DNA of 32,189 nucleotides from Pirellulales bacterium (lineage in GTDB: Bacteria; Planctomycetota; Planctomycetia; Pirellulales; Thermoguttaceae): positions 1 through 32,189 of the forward strand of contig JAFGAY010000316.1 in the NCBI GenBank assembly GCA_016933425.1. Reading direction: 5' to 3'. This document shows positions 9,561 to 16,714 of the stretch, piece after piece. The notes beneath the pieces were generated by a model. It made no database searches and had not been told where the DNA came from. It saw only the letters and a program-made list of their open reading frames with translations. A program made the position numbers and the translations under genes. The first letter of the stretch is position 1. Every line of letters starts with the position of its first letter.

Positions 9561-9596
9561 CAGGCGGGCCACCCAAGCGGCGGCCCGCCTGTTTTT
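9561..9596 (+). terminator. Rho-independent terminator downstream of pnp
   Basis: CAGGCGGGCC (9561-9570) / GGCCCGCCTG (9582-9591), perfect 10-bp stem, then TTTTT. Confidence 0.85.
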
Positions 9597-9670
9597 CGCG
9601 CCGGCCGTCACCGGGCACCGCCGTCTTGTACAATCGCCCCTTCTCCCGGATAATAACTTTTTCCTGCTCC

Positions 9671-9734
9671 CTTCGTGCTCTTCGCGCCCTTCGTGGTGAA
9701 AAAAGAAACCACGAAGGACGCAAAGGACGCGAAG
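9671..9734. repeat. Inverted pair of period-9 microrepeats abutting a start codon
   Basis: CTTCGTGCTCTTCGCGCCCTTCGTGG - TGAAAAAAGAAA - CCACGAAGGACGCAAAGGACGCGAAG; arms match at 21 of 26 positions; ATG at 9736. Confidence 0.75.
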
Positions 9735-9735
9735 C

Positions 9736-10482
9736 ATGACCGATTCCGATCGATTCCCAACCGACCCGGACCGAAAGCTGGCCGATCGCTATCAGGAGAT
9801 CGCCCGGCTGGCCGGCGGGCTTGCGCACGAGATTAAAAACCCGCTGTCGACGATCCGGCTGAACATGGAGTTGCTGGCCGAAGATCTGGCCGAGAGCGAT
9901 TCGGCCCGCGACCGCCGGGCGCTGCGCAAAGTCCGGGTCGTCGAGCAGGAATGCCAGCGGCTTCAGGACCTGTTGGACAATTTTCTCAGCTACACGAAGA
10001 TCCGCGCGCTGCGGCTGGAGCCGGCCAGCCTGAACGAGCAGATCGAGCGCGTGCTGGACTTCTTTCGCCCCAAGGCCAAGCAGGCCGGCATCGAATTGGC
10101 CACCTATCTCTCGGCCGATCTGCCCACCGTGCTGTTGGACCGCGAGGCATTCCACGGGGCCCTGCTCAACCTGGTGCTCAACGCCGAGCAGGCCATCGAG
10201 CGCGGCGGTCAGATCGTCCTGCGGACCTACGCCACGGGCGACGGTGTGGCCCTCGATTTGATCGACACGGGCTGCGGTATGGACGAGGACACGCGGTCGC
10301 GGATTTTCGACGCCTTCTTTTCGACGAAAAGCGGCGGATCGGGCCTCGGTCTGCCCACAACCCGAAAAATCGTCGAGGCCCACGGCGGCCAAATCACCGT
10401 CCAAAGCGAACCCGGCCACGGCACCCAATTCACCATCAAACTGCCCGTGCCGGCACGCCTGGCGGCGGGCGGAACGAAGTAG
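9736..10482 (+). CDS. Soluble histidine kinase, NtrB-like core without sensor domain
   Basis: H-box LAGGLAHEIKNPLSTIRLNMELL, N-box LNLVLNAEQAI, G-boxes DTGCGMDEDTRSRIF and SGGSGLGLPTTRKIVEAHGG; no TM segment or PAS domain. Confidence 0.92.
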   Translation: MTDSDRFPTDPDRKLADRYQEIARLAGGLAHEIKNPLSTIRLNMELLAEDLAESDSARDRRALRKVRVVEQECQRLQDLLDNFLSYTKIRALRLEPASLNEQIERVLDFFRPKAKQAGIELATYLSADLPTVLLDREAFHGALLNLVLNAEQAIERGGQIVLRTYATGDGVALDLIDTGCGMDEDTRSRIFDAFFSTKSGGSGLGLPTTRKIVEAHGGQITVQSEPGHGTQFTIKLPVPARLAAGGTK

Positions 10483-10574
10483 GGGGTCAGCGGTTCGGAC
10501 ATGGAACGTGAGGCGAGGGGTGTGGTGTAAAGGCCTAATCCCTACCCCCGCCTCTGGCCGCTCGACCGGCGATA

Positions 10575-12005
10575 ATGTATCATCATCGCATGGTTCCTAA
10601 AGAAAAAACTCCGAAACAGCCGGCCCCGGACGCGGTTCCCGCCGCGCCGATCGAAGTCCTCATCGTCGATAACGACGCGGCCCATGCCGAGGTGGTTGCC
10701 GAGAGCCTCGATCGAGTGGGATTTCATTGCCAGGTGGCCACCTCCGGCGCTCAGGGCGCCCAGATGATCGAACAAGGGGAATTCGACGTCATTGTTACTG
10801 ATCTGGTGATGAATGACATCGACGGCCTGGGCATTCTCGATCGGGCCAAGCAGTGCTTGCCCGACTGCGAGGTCATTCTCATGACGGGCCACGGGACGAT
10901 TCCCTCGGCGGTCGAGGCGATGCAGCGCGGGGCGTTCAACTACCTGCTCAAACCGTTGAAGATCGAGCAGCTTCGCGCAGTAGCCCAAAAGGCGGCCCAA
11001 GGCAGCGCACTGCGGCGCGACAACCTCGAACTGAAGCGCCGGCTCGACGAGAAATTCGGGTTCGAGGGCGTCATCGGCGACAGCCGCCAGATGCGCGACG
11101 TGATCGAGCGGCTCAAACGGATCGCCCCGACCGACGCCACGGTGCTCATCCAAGGCGAGACGGGCACCGGCAAGGAGCTGGTCGCCCAATCGATCCATCA
11201 GAACAGTCCGCGGAAAAACAAGCCGTTTGTCGCGCTCAACTGCGCGGCGTTGAGCGAGAACATTCTTGAAAGCGAGCTGTTCGGCCACGTCAAAGGCGCG
11301 TTTACCGACGCCTCGGCCGATCGGGTCGGCAAGTTCGAGTATGCCCACGGCGGCACCATGTTTCTCGACGAGGTGGGCGACATGCCCATGCCCACCCAAA
11401 TCAAGCTGCTTCGCGTTCTCGAAAACGGCGAGATTACCCGAGTAGGCTCGAACGATCCGATCCGAGTCAACGTCCGCGTCTTGTCGGCCACCAACCAGAG
11501 CCTCGAGGACGCGATCCGCGATGGGACGTTTCGCAGCGACCTTTATCATCGGCTCAAGGTCGTTTCGATCCGGTTGCCGACGCTGCGCGAGCGTGCCGAG
11601 GACATTCCCATTCTGATCGACCACTTTATCCGCGAGTTTGCCGCGCGCCACGACAAGCGGATTCGCGGCATGTCGCCCGCCGCGCGCCGGCGGCTGCTTG
11701 CCTACGATTGGCCGGGCAACGTTCGCCAGTTGCGCAACATGATCGAGAGCATGGTCGTGGTCGATTACGACGGCTTGTTGGACGTCGACGACCTGCCCGA
11801 GGAATTGGCCGATTCGACCGAGCCGGCCGAACCTTCGACCGCCGCTTCGCTTACCGCATTGGTTGGCAAACCGCTCGAGGAAATCGACCGCATGTTTATC
11901 GTCGAAACGCTCAAAGTGGCCGGCGGCAACCGCGAGGAAGCCGCGAAAATGCTGGGCATCGGGGAAAGAACGCTCTATCGGAAGATCAAGGAATTCGAAC
12001 TCTGA
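10575..12005 (+). CDS. Sigma54-interaction-type response regulator (REC-AAA+-Fis HTH)
   Basis: REC domain with VTDLVM phosphoacceptor, Walker [27 protein letters not shown] Walker B, C-terminal [27 protein letters not shown]. Confidence 0.95.
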   Translation: MYHHRMVPKEKTPKQPAPDAVPAAPIEVLIVDNDAAHAEVVAESLDRVGFHCQVATSGAQGAQMIEQGEFDVIVTDLVMNDIDGLGILDRAKQCLPDCEVILMTGHGTIPSAVEAMQRGAFNYLLKPLKIEQLRAVAQKAAQGSALRRDNLELKRRLDEKFGFEGVIGDSRQMRDVIERLKRIAPTDATVLIQGETGTGKELVAQSIHQNSPRKNKPFVALNCAALSENILESELFGHVKGAFTDASADRVGKFEYAHGGTMFLDEVGDMPMPTQIKLLRVLENGEITRVGSNDPIRVNVRVLSATNQSLEDAIRDGTFRSDLYHRLKVVSIRLPTLRERAEDIPILIDHFIREFAARHDKRIRGMSPAARRRLLAYDWPGNVRQLRNMIESMVVVDYDGLLDVDDLPEELADSTEPAEPSTAASLTALVGKPLEEIDRMFIVETLKVAGGNREEAAKMLGIGERTLYRKIKEFEL

Positions 12006-12022
12006 CGACATAAAAAAGGGAA

Positions 12023-12049
12023 CACTAATTCTCGCTAATCGGCACTAAT
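12023..12049 (+). repeat. Period-10 microrepeat (CACTAAT/CGCTAAT/CACTAAT)
   Basis: CACTAAT at 12023, CGCTAAT at 12033, CACTAAT at 12043; exact 10-bp spacing. Confidence 0.75.
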
Positions 12050-12064
12050 TTTCTTCATCCCTAA

Positions 12065-12090
12065 ATCAGCGTGGATCAGCATGGATCAGT
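12065..12090 (+). repeat. Second period-10 microrepeat (ATCAGCGTGG/ATCAGCATGG/ATCAGTG)
   Basis: ATCAG at 12065, 12075 and 12085; exact 10-bp spacing. Confidence 0.75.
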
Positions 12091-12139
12091 GTTCCTGAAA
12101 AAATAATTCTGAAATTGAGCAACTCCCGAAAGGGTTTTT

Positions 12140-12168
12140 CTTCGTGCTCTTCGTGACCTTTGTGGTCA
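12140..12168 (-). repeat. Period-9 microrepeat (TTCGTGCTC/TTCGTGACC/TTTGTGGTC)
   Basis: TTCGTG at 12141 and 12150, TTTGTG at 12159; same family as 9671-9734 and 18897-18924. Confidence 0.75.
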
Positions 12169-12201
12169 GAAACCGTCGTGCATGAAGCCTGGGCATTTCC
12201 C

Positions 12202-14097
12202 ATGCGTATCCATCGTCTTTCCCAAGCCCTGATCAACAAGATCGCCGCCGGCGAGGTGATCGAGCGGCCGGCAAGCGTCGTGAAGGAGTTGATGGAAAAC
12301 GCCGTCGACGCCGGGGCAACGCGCATCCACGTGTCGGTCGGGGCGGGGGGAACCGACATGATCCGCGTGGTCGACAACGGGTGCGGCATCGCCGCCGGCG
12401 AATTGGAGTTGGCCCTCACGGCCCACGCCACGAGTAAAATCCACGACGCGGACGACCTGTTTCGCGTCGGCACGCTCGGCTTTCGCGGCGAGGCGCTGGC
12501 CTCGATCGCCGAGGTGAGCCAACTCGTCTTGCGCAGCCGCGCGGCCGACCAGCCCGAGGGCGCTCAGATCGAAGCGACCGGCGGCCGGCTTTCGACGGTG
12601 GGCCCGTGCGGCGCGCCGGTCGGCACGACCATCGAGGTTCGCAATCTGTTTTACAACGTGCCGGTCCGCCGCAAAGGCCTCCGCACGGCCGCGACCGAAC
12701 TGGGACACGTTAAGGAAACCTTCACGCGAATCGCCCTGGCGCTGCCCCAGATCGACTTCGTGCTGTCGAACAACGACCGGCCCATTTTCGACCTGTCGGG
12801 CACAGGCCGGTGGCGCGACCGGATCGCCACTTTCTTTGGCCGCGAGCTGGCCGACAACCTCATTTGGGTCGAAAACACCGACGGCGACGTGCAACTTTCC
12901 GGCTACGTGGCCCATCCAAGCCATAGCCGGGCGAACAACCAGATGCAGTATTTGTTTCTCAACTGCCGCTACATCCGCGACCGCTCGCTGCAACACGCCC
13001 TGCGCGAGGCCTACCGCGGCTTGCTGCTGGCCGGCCGTTTTCCCATCGCCTTTTTGAATCTGGCCATGCCGCCCGAGGACGTCGACGTGAACGTCCATCC
13101 GACGAAAATCGAGGTTCGATTCCACAACGCGGGCCAGCACTACGGCCAGCTACTGTCGACCCTGCGAACCAAGTTTCTTTCGACCGACCTTCACGTTCGC
13201 GTCCGCGGCGAGTCGGAGGACCCGACCGGCGCCCACGACGACGACCAGGCGGACCGGCTGCGCGACGAATTGGTCGGCTGGGCCAAGGGCAAGGTGGCCC
13301 AATGGGAAGTGGACGCGGCCGAGGAGCTCGGAGAGGAAGTGCAGCGGACGTTCGACGCGTCCGAGCCGCGCGAGCCGCTTTCGATCACGCGGCTCGACCG
13401 GCCCTGGGCTCCGGCCGGCGGCACGCGCGGCACAGCGCCGGCCGGCCACTCTGATGCCGTCGCCGAGCCCGACGCGGGCGGCTGCGGAGAACCGAACCTG
13501 GCGGCGCGCGTGCCGGCCGGTTCCGCCTCGCTCCGCGCCGTTCAGCTTCACAACCGCTACCTCGTGACCGAGAGCGACGATGCCTTGGTTATATTCGACC
13601 AGCACGCGCTACACGAGCGGATTCTTTACGAGCAGTTGCGCAGCCGGCTGGCCGCGAGCCCCTTGGAAACGCAGAGCCTGCTGGTGCCCGAGCCGGTCGA
13701 TTTGGCGCCGGCCGAGGCGGCCGCCGTGGTCGAGCACCGCGACACGCTTGGCCGGTTGGGAATGAACGTCGAGCCGTTCGGCGGCGACACGGTGCTCATA
13801 TCGGGCTATCCGGCCATGCTGGCCAACCTGCCGCCGGCCGAGGTGCTCCGCGAGTTGCTCGAACCGCTTTTGACGGCCGGGCGCGAAGCGGCCCGCGACG
13901 CCTTGCTCGACGACCTGCTGCACGCCATTGCCTGCAAGGCGGCGATCAAGGCGGGCGACCGTCTCGCGCCGGAGGAAATCACGTCGCTCTTGGAGCAGCG
14001 CCACCTGGTCGACAACGCCCATCACTGTCCCCACGGGCGGCCCACGGCGCTGGTCTTCACCCGGGAAGAATTGGACAAAAGATTCAAGAGGACGTAA
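12202..14097 (+). CDS. mutL: DNA mismatch repair protein MutL, endonuclease type
   Basis: MRIHRLSQALINKIAAGEVIERPASVVKELMENAVDAGA, GFRGEALASI, and C-terminal DQHALHERILYE and CPHGRP motifs. Start set at 12202; the upstream extension is repeat-derived. Confidence 0.97.
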   Translation: MRIHRLSQALINKIAAGEVIERPASVVKELMENAVDAGATRIHVSVGAGGTDMIRVVDNGCGIAAGELELALTAHATSKIHDADDLFRVGTLGFRGEALASIAEVSQLVLRSRAADQPEGAQIEATGGRLSTVGPCGAPVGTTIEVRNLFYNVPVRRKGLRTAATELGHVKETFTRIALALPQIDFVLSNNDRPIFDLSGTGRWRDRIATFFGRELADNLIWVENTDGDVQLSGYVAHPSHSRANNQMQYLFLNCRYIRDRSLQHALREAYRGLLLAGRFPIAFLNLAMPPEDVDVNVHPTKIEVRFHNAGQHYGQLLSTLRTKFLSTDLHVRVRGESEDPTGAHDDDQADRLRDELVGWAKGKVAQWEVDAAEELGEEVQRTFDASEPREPLSITRLDRPWAPAGGTRGTAPAGHSDAVAEPDAGGCGEPNLAARVPAGSASLRAVQLHNRYLVTESDDALVIFDQHALHERILYEQLRSRLAASPLETQSLLVPEPVDLAPAEAAAVVEHRDTLGRLGMNVEPFGGDTVLISGYPAMLANLPPAEVLRELLEPLLTAGREAARDALLDDLLHAIACKAAIKAGDRLAPEEITSLLEQRHLVDNAHHCPHGRPTALVFTREELDKRFKRT

Positions 14098-14099
14098 AC

Positions 14100-14125
14100 G
14101 GGCGGGGGTAGGGGGTATAAGGGGG
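14100..14125 (+). repeat. G-tract cluster fitting the G4 consensus on the plus strand, just after mutL stop
   Basis: GGGCGGGGGTAGGGGGTATAAGGGGG: four G-tracts, loops of 1, 2 and 5 nt. Confidence 0.7.
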
Positions 14126-14157
14126 TGTTCCCGGTTTTGCGGTGTACCCTGTGACAT

Positions 14158-14181
14158 GGAGGGCCGCGCTCCGTCGTGGCC
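14158..14181. repeat. GGAG-headed palindromic REP-like unit, copy 1
   Basis: GGAG-GGCCGCG-CTCCGT-CGTGGCC; 23 of 24 nt identical to 21360-21383. Confidence 0.75.
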
Positions 14182-14242
14182 GGAGCGGTTTCTTTCCATC
14201 CATCGCCCGCCAAGCTACAATGTTAGAAATCGGCTACCATTA

Positions 14243-14280
14243 CCCCCGAAATCCCCGAATCCCGAATATCCCATAATCCC
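14243..14280 (-). repeat. Degenerate C-tract repeat fitting the G4 consensus on the minus strand, 4 nt before the aroDE ATG
   Basis: CCCCCgaaatCCCCgaatCCCgaatatCCCataatCCC; five C-tracts. Confidence 0.7.
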
Positions 14281-14284
14281 TTCC

Positions 14285-15772
14285 ATGATTTGCGTTAGTA
14301 TTGGTCGTAGTCGTCACAAAATGGTACTCGCCGAGCAGCGGCACCTGGTCGAGCAGGGAGCCGCGATGGTCGAATTGCGTTTGGATTACATCCGCGGCGA
14401 CGTGAACATCCGCCGGCTGCTGGCCGACCGGCCGTGTCCCGTCTTGATGAGCTGCCGCCGCGAGATCGACGGCGGCCGATTCGGCGGCGCCGAGCAGGAG
14501 CGGCTCATGCTCCTGCGCACGGCGATCGCCGAGGGCGTCGACTACATCGACCTCGAAGAGGATGTCGCCGGCTCGATTCCGCGGTTCGGCAAGACCAAGC
14601 GGGTCGTGAGCCTTCACGATTTTCGCAAAACGCCCGACGATCTCGACGCGATATACGGTCGTCTGGCCCAGCTCGATCCCGACGTCATCAAGATATGCAC
14701 GATGGCCAATCGGCCGAGCGACAACCTGCGAATGCTCCAACTGATCCAACAGGCGAAGGTTCCGACGGTGGGCATCTGCATGGGCGACATCGGCGTCCCG
14801 ACGCGGATTCTCGCCGGCCGGTTCGGCGCGCCGTTCACGTTCGCCACGTTCAGCCAGGAACGCACCCTCGCGCCGGGCCAGCTCAGCTTCGAGATGATGG
14901 CCAATGTTTTTCGCTACGATCGGATCAACGCCCAGACCGACGTCTACGGCGTCGTGGCCGATCCGATCGGCCACAGCCTGAGTCCGCTGATCCACAACGC
15001 GGCCTTCGCCGAAACGGGACAAAACAAGGTTTACTTGCCCTTCCGTGTTCCCCGCGAACACCTGAAGTCGTTTCTCGAGGAGGCCGACCAGTTGGGACTC
15101 AAGGGCCTCAGCGTGACGATTCCCCACAAGGAAGCCGTCTTGCCGATGTTGACCAAGGCCGACGGCGTCGTCCGCCGGATCGGCGCGTGCAACACGATCG
15201 TGTTGAACGGTAAGGATCGGGTCGGCTACAACACCGACTACCGCGCGGCCATGGAAAGCCTCGAGGAGGCGCTGGGCGGCGTCGACGGCGACGCGAATCC
15301 GCTGACCGGAAAAACGGCCTTGGTGCTCGGCGCGGGCGGGGTGGGCAAGGCGATTGCCTGCGGATTGGCCCGCCGCGGCGCGGTCGTCGTCCTGGCCGAC
15401 GGAAAACCGCGCGTCGCCGAACGGCTGGCCGTCGCGCTCGAGTGCCGCACGGTCGATTGGGCCAAACGGCACACCGTCTCGGCCGACGTGCTCGTCAACG
15501 CCACGCCGGTCGGCATGCACCCCAACGTCGACGAAACGCCGTTTCCCAAACACCATCTCCGCCCGGCCATGGTGGTGTTCGACGCCGTCTACAATCCGGA
15601 GTCGACATTGTTGATCAAGGACGCGCGGTCGCGCAATTGCCGCGTGGTGACCGGCGTCGACATGTTCGTCCGCCAGGCGTGCCTCCAGTTCAAGCTGTTC
15701 ACCGGTCAGGACGGTCCGACCGACATTATGCGCGAGGTCGTCCGCCGCACGATCGCGGCGGCCAAGTACTGA
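14285..15772 (+). CDS. aroDE: Fused type I 3-dehydroquinate dehydratase / shikimate dehydrogenase
   Basis: N-terminal DHQase I (MICVSIGRSRHKMVLAEQ..., VELRLDYI, KICTMA), then shikimate dehydrogenase (GVVADPIGHSLSPLIHNAAF, VTIPHKEAVL, GAGGVGKAIACGLARRGA). The ORF track opens at 13928, inside mutL; start set at 14285. Confidence 0.95.
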   Translation: MICVSIGRSRHKMVLAEQRHLVEQGAAMVELRLDYIRGDVNIRRLLADRPCPVLMSCRREIDGGRFGGAEQERLMLLRTAIAEGVDYIDLEEDVAGSIPRFGKTKRVVSLHDFRKTPDDLDAIYGRLAQLDPDVIKICTMANRPSDNLRMLQLIQQAKVPTVGICMGDIGVPTRILAGRFGAPFTFATFSQERTLAPGQLSFEMMANVFRYDRINAQTDVYGVVADPIGHSLSPLIHNAAFAETGQNKVYLPFRVPREHLKSFLEEADQLGLKGLSVTIPHKEAVLPMLTKADGVVRRIGACNTIVLNGKDRVGYNTDYRAAMESLEEALGGVDGDANPLTGKTALVLGAGGVGKAIACGLARRGAVVVLADGKPRVAERLAVALECRTVDWAKRHTVSADVLVNATPVGMHPNVDETPFPKHHLRPAMVVFDAVYNPESTLLIKDARSRNCRVVTGVDMFVRQACLQFKLFTGQDGPTDIMREVVRRTIAAAKY

Positions 15773-15809
15773 TGTTTCCACAGCCCAAACCATAAGTAGG
15801 ATTAACGCA

Positions 15810-16043
15810 ATGAACAAATCAGGATTGCTTCCGGCAATGGTCGTTTCGGTTGCTCTTCTCCTCTCAAGCATTATTCTATTGATCGGCATGATCAAGCTGG
15901 GCGAGAAGATCGAGTTTGTCGGCTTGGCGGCACGTCACAGCGAGGTGGAATTGCGGAACGCGAATAACTTACCATTGAGGATCATTCTAGATGACAAATC
16001 CGCGTTGAAAATGAGTCCCAGCCAAGCGTCCAACGAGAAATAA
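15810..16043 (+). CDS. Small single-pass membrane protein of unknown function (77 aa)
   Basis: Complete ORF with one strong N-terminal TM segment (GLLPAMVVSVALLLSSIILLIGMI); sits between aroDE and aroK. Confidence 0.55.
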   Translation: MNKSGLLPAMVVSVALLLSSIILLIGMIKLGEKIEFVGLAARHSEVELRNANNLPLRIILDDKSALKMSPSQASNEK

Positions 16044-16078
16044 TGAGAGCCTAGCCGACACTTCATTGAATGTTCCCT

Positions 16079-16096
16079 CGTGGGCTTCCGCCCACG
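16079..16096. repeat. Tight hairpin CGTGGGC-TTCC-GCCCACG
   Basis: Perfect 7-bp arms, 4-nt loop, intergenic before aroK. Confidence 0.7.
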
Positions 16097-16174
16097 GCTA
16101 TGAATATCCTTGGGACCTCTACGGAACTTCCAACATCGAGTTTCTGAAGCTCTCTCTTATCTCCCGCTCCCTCC

Positions 16175-16714
16175 ATGTCCTTGACCCTCATTGGCTATCG
16201 TGCGACGGGCAAAACGACGCTGGCCCGGCTGTTGGCCGAGCGGCTCGGTTGGGATTGGATCGATGCCGACGTCGAAATCGAGCGCCGCGCAGGCAAGTCC
16301 ATCGCGAGGATCTTCGCCGACGAGGGGGAAGCCGCGTTCCGCGAGCTCGAGGTCGCCGTTACGGCCGATTTGTGCCGCCGCGAGCGGCTTGTGCTGGCCG
16401 CCGGCGGCGGGGCGCCGATGCGCGAGGAAAACCGCCGGGCCATGCGGGCCGCCGGGCCGGTCGTCTGGCTTCGGGCAACGCCCGATACGATTCACCGGCG
16501 GATGTCGGGCGACGCGACCACGGCCGCCCGCCGCCCCAACCTGACCGACTGGGGGGGCCTGGCCGAGATCGTTGAACTGCTCCGGCGTCGGGAACCGATC
16601 TATCAAGAGGCGGCCGATCTGGCGATCGACACCGAAGGCAAGACGCCCGACCAGCTTGCCGACGAGATTCTGGACCGGCTTCATCTTCCTCCCGGCCCCG
16701 AGAACCCAACGTGA
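16175..16714 (+). CDS. aroK: Shikimate kinase
   Basis: MSLTLIGYRATGKTTLARLLAERLGWDWIDADVEIERRAGKSIARIFADEGEAAFRELE; P-loop GYRATGKT and the DAD motif. Confidence 0.95.
   Translation: MSLTLIGYRATGKTTLARLLAERLGWDWIDADVEIERRAGKSIARIFADEGEAAFRELEVAVTADLCRRERLVLAAGGGAPMREENRRAMRAAGPVVWLRATPDTIHRRMSGDATTAARRPNLTDWGGLAEIVELLRRREPIYQEAADLAIDTEGKTPDQLADEILDRLHLPPGPENPT

Noticed and set aside
10542-12011. 489-aa minus-strand ORF antisense to the sigma54 regulator
   Set aside because: Shadow ORF of a GC-rich gene; the sense frame has complete REC-AAA-HTH motifs.
12023-12090. CRISPR-like direct repeats
   Set aside because: Unit spacing of 10 bp with 5-7 bp conserved words cannot be repeat-spacer architecture; no cas genes.
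12160-12201. 14-aa N-terminal extension of mutL in the ORF track
   Set aside because: Encoded by the tail of the period-9 repeat; MutL proteins start at M(R)IHRL, so start placed at 12202.
12066-12473. 135-aa minus ORF containing HKGHEEHEEK
   Set aside because: The peptide is a translation of the period-9 repeat and the rest is antisense to mutL; not a gene.
13928-14284. Extended N-terminus of aroDE overlapping mutL
   Set aside because: Reads through the mutL C-terminus, a G4 tract and a REP-like element; family homology begins at MICVSIGRSRH (14285).
14240-15895. 551-aa minus-strand ORF antisense to aroDE
   Set aside because: Shadow ORF of a GC-rich gene; low-complexity Arg/Ala/Asp-rich translation, no domain signature. 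The sense frame is clearly AroDE.
16066-16575. 169-aa plus ORF overlapping aroK in another frame
   Set aside because: Alternative frame of aroK; no domain, Arg/Pro-rich.
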